DNA of 64,000 bases from Scolanthus callimorphus. Taxonomy: Eukaryota; Cnidaria; Anthozoa; Actiniaria; Edwardsiidae. Position 1 is the first letter of the stretch; each line of letters starts with the position of its first letter. The position numbers and the translations under genes are program-made. Under the pieces are notes generated by a model. It searched no databases. It had not been told where the DNA came from and saw only the letters and a list, made by a program, of their open reading frames with translations. The DNA lies in assembly GCA_033964015.1 (NCBI GenBank), contig CM066917.1:28905951-28969950 (forward strand). Reading direction: 5' to 3'. Shown here piece after piece: positions 1-13,000 of the stretch.

Positions 1-1456
1 AGAGTGTTTGTATTGCCAGTCGTAGGGCAAAATTTAAAAGCAGTTCACAAATTTTTAAAGCCACTCTTCACAGACATTGATATTTGATTGTTGGTTCAGT
101 TAAAGGCAAATTAACCTTTCTTAACATTTTCCCCATTTCTAGTTCTATTGGCCAAATCCCAGTCCCAGTGACTCCAATCCCATTAAGGTCTCCCACAATG
201 GATATATAATCAGGGTCCTGAAGGGGTAAAACGGGAGCCGGGATTCGCCTTATTTTAGGCCGGGAAAACGGATTTGGGTTACCGGGAACGGGATTTATCT
301 ACCGGGAATGGGAATTAAGATGCTTCGACGGGAACGGGATTTTTCAAATCTCCCCTTCTATATCCTAATAAAAAGTCATTAATTTATCTCATTTTTCGCA
401 TTTTGAGACTGTTCAACGGACTTCAACCTGAAAATAGAATTTTACTTCTGATCTCTCGTAATCTGCGAGGTTTTGGACAACGGTTTGATCAATTGCATAG
501 GCATTTTTAAAATGCCGGATCCACTGTTTAAATAGAATCGTGTGATGTCTCTTTTGTGTCAAATTGAGGACGAGATATCGGACGAGATATACGGGCAGAG
601 GATTTGGGGGGGGGATCATTTCATTTTTGGGCGAGCGAAAGGGAGGATCTCTCGAAAGAAGCCCTGAAACGGGGGTCACTAGAAATTTCGTACGTAGTTA
701 TTCCAGTATCTTCTATACCACTTGTATTTTTCTAGTTCCCTTTTTCGTACGCTAAAAATTTTTGCGCGCTTGCGCGCATAAGGAAAATTATACCGTAAGC
801 GATGAGATCGATGTTAAGCATAGAAATTCGTTATTTGGGCCGCAATAATAACAATTTCGTCATTTGCGGCGTGCATGAAGAATAAAACCTACAGGCTTTA
901 TTGACTTTATACAAAAAATGAAATGTTCATCGACCTTTTCTTTGAGGCTTGAAGAACTGTGTGTATCGAAATGAGGCCTGCCTTAACATTCCCCGAGTCA
1001 GCTAACGGCTTATAGTCATATTAAATCGTTTTAAAAGTTTCGATAAATTGAGAGTACCAAGAGATAGTGCCCATAAAAGCAGAAATCTTAATTTCAACAT
1101 CGCAGTTTTTCGCGCGCCGGGATTTTAACTATTGATCCTACCGGGACCGGGATTTTACCCACTGGGAACGGGATTTTGCCCAAAAAACGGCCGGGAACGG
1201 GATTGGGACCCCCCCTTCAGGACCCTGTACATATAATGGCAAGTCACCTCCCCCTCCCCCTCTTCTGAAGGCAGTATGTGGGTCTCTTAAAATGATCAGG
1301 AGTGTTAAGATTGTGTGCGCGCTCGCCAAATTTTTTTTAGACTTTTTGCTGATAAAGACAAAATATTTTTTTCTCAAGACCCCCCTTAACTGCCATTTTC
1401 GCCTTTCAAGACCCCCCTTGTGTTCGCTTAAAAAATTTCAGGGCCCCCCATTTTTC

Positions 1457-1488
<32 letters not shown>

Positions 1489-1511
1489 GACTTAATTAAT
1501 GACCGGTCCCT
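1..1511. repeat. Dispersed repeat, interrupted copy (second copy at 54647-55460)
   Basis: Bases 1-210 and 1229-1511 match 54968-55460 almost base for base, including the long C tract near 1466-1486. This copy ends in GACCGGTCCCT. The other copy begins with the complement, AGGGACCGGTC, at 54647, so together they show both inverted ends of one element family. This copy is split by a separate inverted-repeat insertion. The short ORFs here, some ending in poly-Pro from the C tract, are not genes. Confidence 0.75.
211..1228. mobile_element. Inverted-repeat DNA element nested in the 5' repeat
   Basis: It starts with CAGGGTCCTGAAGG at 211 and ends with CCTTCAGGACCCTG at 1214-1227. It is flanked by near-identical 9-mers, atatataat (202-210) and acatataat (1229-1237). 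The uninterrupted repeat copy at about 55180 has a single related 9-mer and no insert, which shows the empty site. The arms are rich in CGGGAACGGGAT-type motifs. No transposase ORF is visible, so it is non-autonomous. Confidence 0.75.
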
Positions 1512-3918
1512 AAACTGAAATAATATGTTAAAATTTCTGAACCGCGTACATAGAATACACTTTGAATACACTTGCTAGCCTTAGCGCCCCAAATCAAATA
1601 GGTGAATATCGAATGGGACATCTTTATAGGGGTTGGCGGAATGAATAGGTAAAAATAGCACTGGAAATCCAGGATAATAATTGGAACTTATAGCGCTGGT
1701 GAGTCATTCCAATGGATTCCAGGGTTGGTAAGCAAGTTTCCATGGTGGTCATGAGAAAATTCACTGCCATTCCAGATTTCCAGGTTGAGTAGCTGAAGCT
1801 GGGGTTCTCTATAGGGAGATGTGGATCATTTGTAGCTATTTTTGGGGACTTCCCAATAATTTTTGTTGTCGACCGTTGGCGAAAATTTTTCATCCCAGCC
1901 AAATGCATGTACGTTATGAATGTTTAATAGACAAAAAGCCGTCGTATCATAATCTATGCTCTTTATAAAAAATTGTAAAAGTGCATGACATCTTTAAAAC
2001 GATGTCTTTTGAGGTTCAGTCACGAGAAAGCACGATAGAATCTGGCTTTCTGTTCGTACTCCCTGTGGCATGTGAACTAAATTCCTGTAGCTTATTTGGT
2101 AAAATATTGCTGTCAATGAAAGAATTAAGAGGCTTCTTATAGTCTAGTTTCAAATTCAGTTCTTCAAAAACGATGCTCTCGACCTGTCATTTGACGATTA
2201 AATTCATCAGCAGAGTGAAATCAATTTGAAGTTGACTTACCACACACTAATCTGAACGGCGCTTTCTCAAGATTCACTATTGGAACAAACAAGCACCGCG
2301 CGCAGCGAAGATGACTCGATCGCAAAACTGAAAACAACATTCAGTTCCAAAAGATAAAGTTTCGAAAAGTTGAATGCATGCATTACCCGGATGTACAAGT
2401 CATAACATATTATTTTAGGGTGAACTAGAATTTGGGAGTGCCAATTTTTCATGGGCATATCATGAATTTTTGTTTCGACGGAGATCGGGTTGTGCAATGT
2501 TTTTTTTCTCGACTTTTTTTCTGGGAAATTTTTCTGAAGGATTGGCTTTGCTGGAATGGAGAAATTTCTCGTAGCAAATGTGTTTCTCTTCTTCAGTGGA
2601 GTGTGATGACGGGCTTATGCCTCGATACGCTAATTTGCCAATTATTTCGCAAGATATTTTACAGTTTAACAAAAAAACGGAATTTCGGGAAAAATTGAAT
2701 GAGTGCCGGCAAGAGAAAATGATGAAAATGTTCTCTTATATCACTGATATCATTTTCTCTTGGTGCCGGGTATGGTCACCAAGTAAAAAGGATCTTGTTT
2801 CATTAACGTTGCAGCAATCCTTTAGCTAAAAAATATTGTCCAAGCAGATTTAAGTCTAAACCCTGAGTTTCTCATTAAAATCAAAGGAAATAATGGGAAA
2901 TGCTTGAGAAAGTTCTCTAGGTTAACAGGCCGGTCAGCACCACTTGACGACCAATCATCGATAGTCAGATAATCACTGCATACGTACTGCCATTCTCGAA
3001 CCCAGAGCTCCCCGGCTCGTAATCTCGCGGGGGAGGCTCTGGTGACAGCCACTGACGCATGCGCGAGATTTAATACAGAGCCGCTGAGAGAAAGACCTTT
3101 CAGCGCATGCACCAATGCTCAAAATCAGCCAATCAGCGACGGCCCTCAAATGGATGTCGCCAGAGCCTCCCCTGCGAGCAGACGAGTCGGGGAGCTCTGG
3201 GTACGAGAATGACGTACTGCAAGCTATCAACGATTTGTGACCATATTCCGTGATATTCGATACTAGTATTCGTTACGACAGGGAAACGCGCGCTATGGCG
3301 AAAGAAGTCTGACAGGATAAAGACTTGCAAATGTATTCTTACGTGTGCGCAAGATTGCCCACGATTTATTTGCCATTTTCCTGTCACTGAAAGAGAACGA
3401 GAAAAAGAAAGTGCAAGTCCCACGCAGTATTACACCAGACCAGACACGCTCCTAGCGTGACAAAAACGTGACACTGTTGAATGAAACTTTTCAATTACTT
3501 CCTCAATAAGCTGACTCAAACGCTCTAAGACGCATTTAATAATTTATATATAATATATATTATAGTATTTTTTTAACTTAAAAGATTTGTATTTATATTA
3601 CTACAATTTTAGTATAGTGACCATTGAACGCTATAGCGTTGTAAACGTCAATAAAGGTTATTAGAATCGGCTCCAGTAAGGTTAGCTCTTCGAATCCATA
3701 AAGTATCTAAGTCTAAGATTTCAAGTGACCTTTAGCAACGCCCTGAGAACCTAATAACCTTTTGCCGAATCTCGACTATTTTCGCGCGCACACGAAGTGG
3801 CCACGTGCTATAGTAAAATTGACTTTTGAACTTGATGTAAGAGAGAATCTGATTGGTCGAGAGGATCTAATTGTTCGGTGTTTTCTATAGCTTGGAGCTG
3901 AATCCAGCTTTTGGGCCG
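1512..3918. other. Intergenic region upstream of the SLC7 gene
   Basis: AT-rich sequence with one clear short mobile element (2991-3211). The short ORFs on both strands show no recognisable domain or splice context. Nothing else is supported. Confidence 0.6.
2991..3211. mobile_element. MITE family A, 221 bp, 9-bp target duplication
   Basis: Inverted ends CATTCTCGAACCCAGAG and CTCTGGGTACGAGAATG are flanked by the perfect 9-bp direct repeat acgtactgc (2982-2990 and 3212-3220). Inner sub-arms contain GGGGAGGCTCTGG and its complement. Related copies lie at 15589-15659, 44797-45003 and 50853-51074. A 9-bp duplication is typical of Mutator-like elements; family placement is inference. Confidence 0.85.
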
Positions 3919-3928
3919 ATATAAAAAC
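3919..3928 (+). promoter_or_regulatory. Candidate TATA box of the SLC7 gene
   Basis: ATATAAAAAC lies about 80-90 bases upstream of the start codon at 4007, leaving room for a 50-60 base 5' leader. This is sequence context only; no transcription start is visible. Confidence 0.4.
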
Positions 3929-4006
3929 ATCCTGTTCTTGAACTCGATTTCTCATTTGAGTTCATTCATTCTATAGAGGACTGAAGTATAAACTATAGTC
4001 TTCGGA

Positions 4007-7000
4007 ATGGCTGAAAATAACGAAGCCGCGGAGGAGAAAAACGAGGCCGCAGCGCCCCTGAAAGAGACAGAAGAAGCGAACCCAGAAACGGCCATTCAAG
4101 TTGAAACTCAAGTCGCTCTAGAAAAGCGTGTTACACTCCTAAGTGGAATAGCTTTTATTGTAGGCACTGTTATCGGCTCTGGAATCTTTATTTCTCCTAC
4201 TGGAATTCTGGCAACTTCGCAGTCTATCGGATTATCACTGATGGTTTGGCTGGGATGCGGTGTTTTGGCCCTGCTAGCGTGTCTTTGTTATACAGAACTG
4301 GGTACCACGATCCAGAAATCCGGTGCCGAGTATGCCTATCTTAACGAAGCGTTTGGTCCCATTCCTGCGTTTTTATTCGCATGGACTGGTATAATAATCA
4401 ACAGGCCGGCCATTGCGGCGATTGTCTCTCTGATTTTTGCCGAATATGTCTCGAAACCCTTCTTTCCAACGTGCAAACCTCCGGAGGCGGTCGTCAAGCT
4501 TCTTGGGCTAGCGTGCATCGGTAAGTTTTTAGGATTAGTCAGAATTTATTAAGTTATTTTGCCTCCTGGAAATTATATTTCTGGTTCTGATTGGTATCCA
4601 TAGAGTTTTATACTTAACCTTAAGGGAATCGAAGACCCCAAATGACAGTGATACACGATATATACATTGAGTGCTGATACAAGAACATTCTTGGCTTCAC
4701 AACACGTGGCGACTGACGAGTCGAAACCCCCGTTGTGTTGTGATACATTTCGTACCAAGCTAAACTGTGTAGTTTGTACAGACAACACGGACATCTTTTT
4801 CACAGAAGAGAAAATTCCCAGAACTAGTATTAAAAATATTGGAACGCCTGAAATAAGTAGTAAGGTTTTTGTTATCTTACATGCAGTCTTACATGTAATT
4901 GATGTTCGAAATGTTGAAAACAAATACGCGGGTAAAATTTCAAAGGGCAACCCGAAGGAAAGATGTTGATGGCAATTCAGCTGTTCCAAATGACATTCTC
5001 CAGTAGGAAAAAACATCAACACGTTCACCTAGTTTTATTCTAAACACCGTTCAATTTTGCCACATAGCAATTATCCCATTTTATTATTAAAACGTAAAGT
5101 AAGCTTATAACTTAAGTTTACAGCTTTATTATCGAGATAACATTTTGAAAAAAATCGCGTCAAAACTTTTAAACGTAAGTATTTTTGATTTCTGAAGCAT
5201 TCTAAATTGTTTCTCACTATGGGATATCAGTATGCTGTAGTTAGGAATTATTCCCTGTAGCTAAGGAAATTTAAGTAAATACTCCACCCATCTCTTCCCA
5301 TAACAACACGTTTTCCTTGCCTTTTGTTTCAAGTAAACATCATTCGATTTTTCTTCTCCTCAAAAATCATTTCAATTTTTCTTCTCATATCTGAATACTG
5401 ATTCTTAGTGAAAAGGAGAGAAAAATACTTCATGTGGTATTAGGAAAGCACATGTGAATTGCATCATTCATTTTGTCATCTCTTTTTTTCCTTGTCCCAA
5501 TACAATTTACTGTAATGCTATGCAAATATATTTATAAATAATTGCTCCCCTGGATCGGAAAGGCTTTTTGTCTAAACTATAATTGTTTTAAAGTGGTTGG
5601 TTCCTGGGAGAAACTCGGAATTTGTGCAGGTGTATCTAAGTTTTATTAATATTTCTTCTTATGAGCAATTCTTTTCTGATGGCTCTTTTTCACATGAGAA
5701 ATATAATTGAGGTTGCACATGACAAACATTTAGGCAAGTAATAAATATTATATTAACACAGTTAAAATGTCATATGGAGAGTTTGTTGGGAGAATAAGTT
5801 TTTTCTTATTTTAAAACAATATTAGGAGCTCAAACCCTAACCAGTGATAGCAGAGGAAATGCAATAAACCCTTCTATTGGGAGGGTCACTCACTCACTAT
5901 GATCATCTTGGGGTGGGGATTTTTACTGGAATCACAAATGGAAAATGGAGTTGAATCACAGTGGTGTGAAGATATGATTTTTATTTTTGAGTGACAAGAA
6001 TGATATTATACGATGAGTGCAGCATACGAGTTAAATCTAGTTTCTGACATGAGAAAATAAAATGTCTATCAAGCCATCATGTAATTTTCTTTTTATTATT
6101 AAGACAAACTAAAAAAATGCTACAAATTTCATTTCCAAGTGCCTTTATTTTTATGGATAACCTACTAGTGGAGATGGAAAATAGGTAACTCAGATATAGT
6201 TTTGTATGAGATTGTAAGAATGACATTATTTTCCAGTAAAACATTCATGTCTATATGGAAAAGTACAATCATACAGTAGATGGAATTTCTTTTAGTCACA
6301 TAGTGACTATAGTGTAGTCTCCTACGCACCCGTGTTTTGTGTCGATCACACAACATATCCCTCCCCACACACGGCTGCTTGCTTTTGGATCACATGCCTT
6401 TCCCTGTTATTTGATAGACAGTGACATGATTTCTTTAGCCAATTAAATTCGCTGCATTGTTATGTTTCAACCAATCTTGTGTCCGTAAAATGTAAACATG
6501 TCAAAAATTGTGGAAGCACATTTCAGCACCCGCTCAAAGTAATCTACGTCTTTCTGTGTGAGTTGCAAAAGGTCACGGGAGAAACTCTAAGAAATTAGTC
6601 GATGGGAATCGCTGTTTTATTTCTTCCACAGTAATAGAAAAGAAACACAAGATCTACAGATATATATTTGTTGCTGTTGTTGTTGTTGTTGTACTCATAC
6701 ACTTCGTTTGTAATGTTAAAACATAAGAGTTCCATAGATATGAAGTGAGGAATTACTCGGTGACTGATAGTTTGTTGATTTGCAAATCACGCTGCTTCAA
6801 AGGTCTCACTAAATGTCAGCGAGCATTAGCCAACCTTCCCTGAATTAAGCAGGACATTGGGGAACTATTTGGCAATCGAGAGGCACGCTCAAAGATATGT
6901 AGATCATCCAGGCTAACAGCAGGACTACAACAACGACAATAACACAGCCCATACTCGAACGAAGGTGATCAAACACATAAAACACGTCGATAGAGTTCAA

Positions 7001-10000
7001 TCAAATAAGCGGCTTTCCAAAACCTGTAGACAAATTAACTAGTACATCCTTTTTTCTGTTATAATCTGGATATCCTTCTTCTGATGAAAATGTAGCAAGG
7101 AAAATTATGGAATTTTTCTCTGACAAAACCGAGAGCTTCTTCTAACTTTCAACAAAGTGCGAACTATGTCATAGTTTTGAATTTCAATTGCCTTATCCGA
7201 TTGGTCAATTTGAAGTGGCGTGAACGGTTCCCAGGAAATGGAAACCGATTGGTGATTGGTCGAATCGGGGAAAGGCATGTGATCCAAAAGCAAGCAGCCG
7301 TGTGTGGGGAGGGAAGCGTTGCGTGACCGACACAAAACATGGATGCGTAGGAGACTAACTATAGTGCAGTAAAAATATTTATTTATTTCTTCATTCCCAC
7401 AAGCTTACAATTAATGCAAGCATGTGGCGAGAGGATCTCGAAACCCAACAGCTTGTTCAAGGAGATCCCATCGCTACATATATATAACGAGAAAGTGCAG
7501 AGAGGACAGATAAAAAAAAAGAAAAAAACTAACGATTATTGTCTGCAGGCTAACAAGACCCAAGAAAGCTTACATTTAAATGGATGGTATATATTTAAAG
7601 ATGAGAAATATAAGATGATTTACTAATTTAACTATTATTTGCTTTTAGTTACTGTGACTGGCATTAACTGCTGGAGTGTGCGCTGGGCGACTCGTGTCCA
7701 AAAAATCTTTACCTATGCCAAACTGCTCTGTATTGCTATGTTGGTTGTGATTGGTATTGTGGAGCTTTGTAAAGGTAAGTTGAAAAATGTGTAATGTGTG
7801 GTTCCAGAAAATATCTATTCCCCCCCATCCCCCCCCCCCCCTGTTGAAAAGTGACCGGCCTCTGGAATTTCCATCCAAAGGAAAATACAGTATTTGTAGA
7901 CAGACAGATATTTTTATTTGGCAGCTTGCATACGAAAAGACCCCCTCCCCCTCTGTAATTTCCAATCCCTTCTGTGGGGGTGGGGATATTTTCTGGAACC
8001 ACACAATCCCAGACTCCAACAGATCAAGGGTTGAGATATGACCTCCAAGCTCATTTATTAAAGTCTCTTATTCCAAAGGATAAAACACATTGTTAAAACC
8101 ATTGAAATCATTTGTGTGATAGGTAGAATCCATAGGCTTAAATTTAATGGACTATCTTTTTGATTGCAGGCAAGACCCAGCACCTAGAAAATGCATTTGA
8201 AGGCTCTGAAACTGACCCTGCCAAAATAGGCTTTGCTTTTTACATTGGACTTTGGGCTTACGATGGCTGGTAAGATTTAGTTCCTGGTAAACAATAATAT
8301 TAATAGACCTGTTTTGCTTGGGCATAATGTTGTCCCATTTCAGATCACATGGGCATGGCATTCCCATGAGTACTCTTTCTTTGTTTTTCTGCTACGCACG
8401 AAGGATATATGAATATGGAAGCATTCCAAACAAAGACAGTTAGATTATTCAGATAAAAAAGAGCATTTGCTACTACCTACATACATAGATCATCTCTTTA
8501 CAATCATGGGAGTGCAGGGATGTCAACTCCATAAGCGGATTTAGGGGGGGGGCTCAGGGGGCCCGGGCCCCCCTTTTTCGATAGATTTCCCATACATTTA
8601 CTGTATTTGCAAGAGCAAGGTTACAACTTTGGCCTCCATTTTTTTTTTACTTTGGGGAACCCCCTTTCTGCAGATGCTGGATCCACCCCTGAACTCTCCA
8701 GGTTTTGCTGGGAGATTCAAGATTTTCACTCCTCTCCTGGTTATATCATTTTTCTGGTTTCCCGTATATACTATATTTCTCCTGGTTTGGTTTCTTGGAA
8801 TTTTCTCTTAAAGCCTTTGTATTTCGTTTGACATACCATTCTCCCAATTTCTTAAGTCTCAGGGTAGACATCCCTTTCATGCCCCTGTATGAAGCAGCCC
8901 ATATTGTAAATGTTTGAGCTCTTGATTGAAGTTTAATTGAATCACATGCTCTCTTTATGCAGGAATACACTAAATTATTGCACAGAGGAAATGAAAAATC
9001 CTGCAAAGTAAGTTTAGTCATAGAAAACATTGCTGTGTATTGATATACTGTAAAATTAGGTTTATAAGTTTTTTTTGAGTATAGTAATGTAGCTAGTGTT
9101 TCAGATTACTTTAAGGTTACCCATTGCTAATTCACTGGATATCACACCCTAAAAGAAAACTGCTTTAAAGGCCCATCACCAACCGGAAGCCTTCCCACCC
9201 TGTTTTCTTTTGTTTTCAAATTGTTCCATTGTTTTCCGGGTGTTCTGGTGATGGGCCTTTAAAATGAAGTTGCTGCAACTTCCTTTATCATGTTCGCATG
9301 AAAAATATCTAACATTTGGCCATCTGTTCTAAGTAATTAAGGTGATTTATTTTTAAGGTTTTGCTTTTGGTGAATTAGCCATGGGCCACCTTAACGTCAA
9401 AGATTCTGTAAAAATTCATAGTTTGCAAGGGGATGTCACCTAGAAGGACGTGCCAAACATTTTCATAAATTAGAGTTTTTTTATACTAAAAATAAGAGTT
9501 GCAATCCATTCTAACCCTGTACTCTCTATTTCCTGTTTATAGAGATATGCCACGTGCTATTATTATCGGGATTTCCATCATTACCATCTGCTATTTAATT
9601 GTAAATGTTGCTTACATCACTGTACTTGGTGGGGCTGGAATATTGGCCTCTGAAGCAGTTGCTGTGGTATGTTTTCAGAGTTTTTACAAAATAATTTTCT
9701 TTCATCCCTGTTATTTACTAACGAATCCAGAAAAATGTCATTCTCCCAAGATGGCATCATAATGAATGTTTTTGTGATGCACAGTCTGGATCAGTCTGCT
9801 GCCTTCGTTAGTTTAAATAATATTGTATTTCCTGCTTTTCATGGTCAAGTTCATCAACTGCCCCTTCCCCCCAAGGGTTTTGGAACTGACCTCCATGGCT
9901 CCATCCCAAAATTGTGAAAATGTAGAACACTGTCTCTCTGTGGAAAAGGCTAATAGGGCAGGGGATGGGTGTGGTTGAGCCAATTTTATGAAATTTGATA

Positions 10001-13000
10001 ATTGGAGTTTTCAAAAGTATATGGCATGATCAGTATAAGTTGTTTTCTTGCAAAAAAAAAATGAGTGAAAATGAATGTGCTTCAAGTTGTCAGTGGATAG
10101 AATCTGGTTTTGCTATATAAACCAAGTATTGTAATATATTTTTTGCAGAGTATTGGCAATGTCTACCTCGGCCCAATGAACTGGATCATTCCTGTGTTTG
10201 TTGCTGCCTCAACGTTTGGTACTGTTAATGGTGTGGCCTTCACCAGTGGAAGGTAACCACCAGTGAAATGCACTTTTTAAGTAAACATTTTTTATATCCT
10301 GACCTCTTCTGACAAAATCACCCTGGTTAAAATCAATTTGCTGTTCATGTAGACTGCTAGCAGCCCCTATGTGAAGAGAACTCTTTGCTCTTCTTTGGGG
10401 GATATGCCAAAGAAGGGGCTGCTTCAGTCTACTGTTACATGACATTTTTTTCCACTGGCTGGTTCATTGTCTTCCACAGATCCTCTCAGTCTGTAAAAGT
10501 TCTGGTTGCAGACAAATAAAAATTCCTAGATTCTATGGACATCCATATGATAATTCTCTCATTCCTAACTCCAGAATGCAAAATGGCATACAAACATATT
10601 ATTGCCCCTGATCATTTGCCATCATTCCCTGCTAGAAGAGGTCTCTCAAGGCAATAGGAACCTTTCAAGCATCCAAACAGCAGAGGTGGATCCAGGTTTT
10701 TGGAAAGGGGAGTGCACTTCTGGTTTGAAGAGCCAGATTTGTCAATAGGGCTACTAGAACTTAGTCTTAACTTTAGGACTACTTTACGTTTTAAACCATT
10801 TTTGCATCCACACCCATAGCCTGCTAGCCGGCTCTCCAGTGGGTTATTTTGGATATTTGATCTTGGGGGCGCGCGGGATTCCTTTGAATCCCGCGCGCTC
10901 AAAAAGTCAAATATCCAAAATAACCCACTGGAGAGCCGGCTAGCAGGCTACACCCAACGCATCTCCCCTGGATTTGCCACTGAACAGAGAGCCTCTGTGA
11001 ACAAGAATGATGATGTTTATTTGTACACGGGAGGAAAAAAATTTTCAAATGACCATTTGGGGCGCAAATTAAAAAAACGTCTTTCATTACTACATGAGTA
11101 TATTATTACCTTGGTGTGTTACTGGGATTCCTAATGTCAGGCCATGTTCTCTGATTTGTAGGCTGACATATGTCGCAGCTCGTGATGGCCAACTGCCGTC
11201 AATACTGGCCATGATTCAAGTCAAGCGTCTGACGCCTCTACCATCCATGTTGCTGACGGTAAGATACTCAGCAAGATCAACCTGTACGGTGTTTCGTTTT
11301 TGCTCCCCTAGAGCACTACAGCTATATGCTTGTTGGTAGCGCTAGGCAGCAAAATTAACCACATTTTTTCGTTTTTGTTCCTCTAGAGCACTATTTAACA
11401 ATTAGACGTAAATATTGCCGATATTCACGGAGCCTGAGGCGACTAATTGTTTTAGCATAATTACTCAAATGAAGTGTGCGGGCGATCCCGAATGCCTTCA
11501 ATGTTATAGGTGAATATAGCAAAATATGACGAACGTCTCGACCAATCAGCGCGCGGAATCGCTTGAGTAATTATACTAAACTTATAGAGCAGATTTCGTA
11601 TGACTGTGAAACGTACCGCGACTACGCGATTTCATTGGCGATTTCATTCCATCAACAGCAGGCCAGGTTCCGTACCGCGACCGCGACAGTACCGCGACAG
11701 TACCGCGCCTCACCGCACCGCGGCACTTTTCACAGTCATACGAAATCTGCTCTATGCATGTTACTAACACCAGGCAGCAAACAGATCTGCTGACTTCTTT
11801 CATAAAATAACTCATTTCTGAATGCCAAAAATCTCACTTTTACTTTAGAGTCTTCGAAAGAAGCAAAGAACATTTTGAGGGAATAAATCTGCAATTTTCT
11901 TCGTAAAAGATCGTTTCAGAACCACAAAGGAGTAGTTACAAATGGTACCCGAGCTATCTTTGTCGTGAAAAAGGACTGAATTACGCGAGATTACGCGGCT
12001 ACGCGGCTGTTCAAGCGCGTAATTCCAGAAGGCTTGGCTATATGCTTGTTGGTACCGCTAGGCAGTAGAATTAACCACACAGTTTCGTTTTTGTTTCCCT
12101 AGAGCACTATAGCTATATGCATGTTGGTACCGCCTGGCAGCAACTTCATGAGTTTAGTAGGATTCTTCAGCTTCGCCGCCTGGTTGTTCTATGGTGGTTC
12201 CTTTGCAGCATTGTTGTTTTTGAGATACAAGAAGCCGGATATGCCACGCCCATACAAGGTTAGTACCCTTTACCTTCCTACCCCTCCAAAGTTCTCCCTT
12301 CCACGACTCGAACGGTTTCTGCGTGACACTTACGGGAATCGTGTTTGCACAACATTTGTGTTAAGTACCATCTGTTGTTTCGCTAAACATGTCAAAAGCA
12401 GACAGCGAGATGTACTCTTACAGGATCCCCCATCACCTATGGTGGACGTCTGAAGGACAGGAGTAGATGAATCTATTTTAGATGGTAAAATTTGAATACT
12501 GCGACAATTAGTTGCCATGGTTACTAAATATATTTTAGCCCGCTAAATTATCCATTGAAGCCCGCAAAACATGCCACAATGCACGACAAAGCTATTACAA
12601 TAAAGGATATTAGACATATTACATGACTGCTTGGAGGAACGAACTTGATCTTCTCATTTATCTTTTTGTGATAGAGTGTTTGTATAGACTATAATCATCC
12701 CGATATTCATGCTCTTGTCCTCCGTGTATCGGCGTGTACCGGCTCGGCGTCGGTTATTGGTAATAGTATTTTCATTGATATTAATATTCAGGTACCTATA
12801 ATCATCCCGATCTTCATGCTCTTGGCCTCCATGTATCTATGTATCGCTCGGCTCTGTGGCTCGGCGTCGGTTATTAGTAATAGTATTTTCATTGTTATAA
12901 ATATTCAGGTACCTATAATCGTCCCGATCTTCATGCTCTTGGCCTCCATGTATCTATGTATCGCTCCGTTTGTTGCTAAACCTGTCGGCTCCGCCATCGC

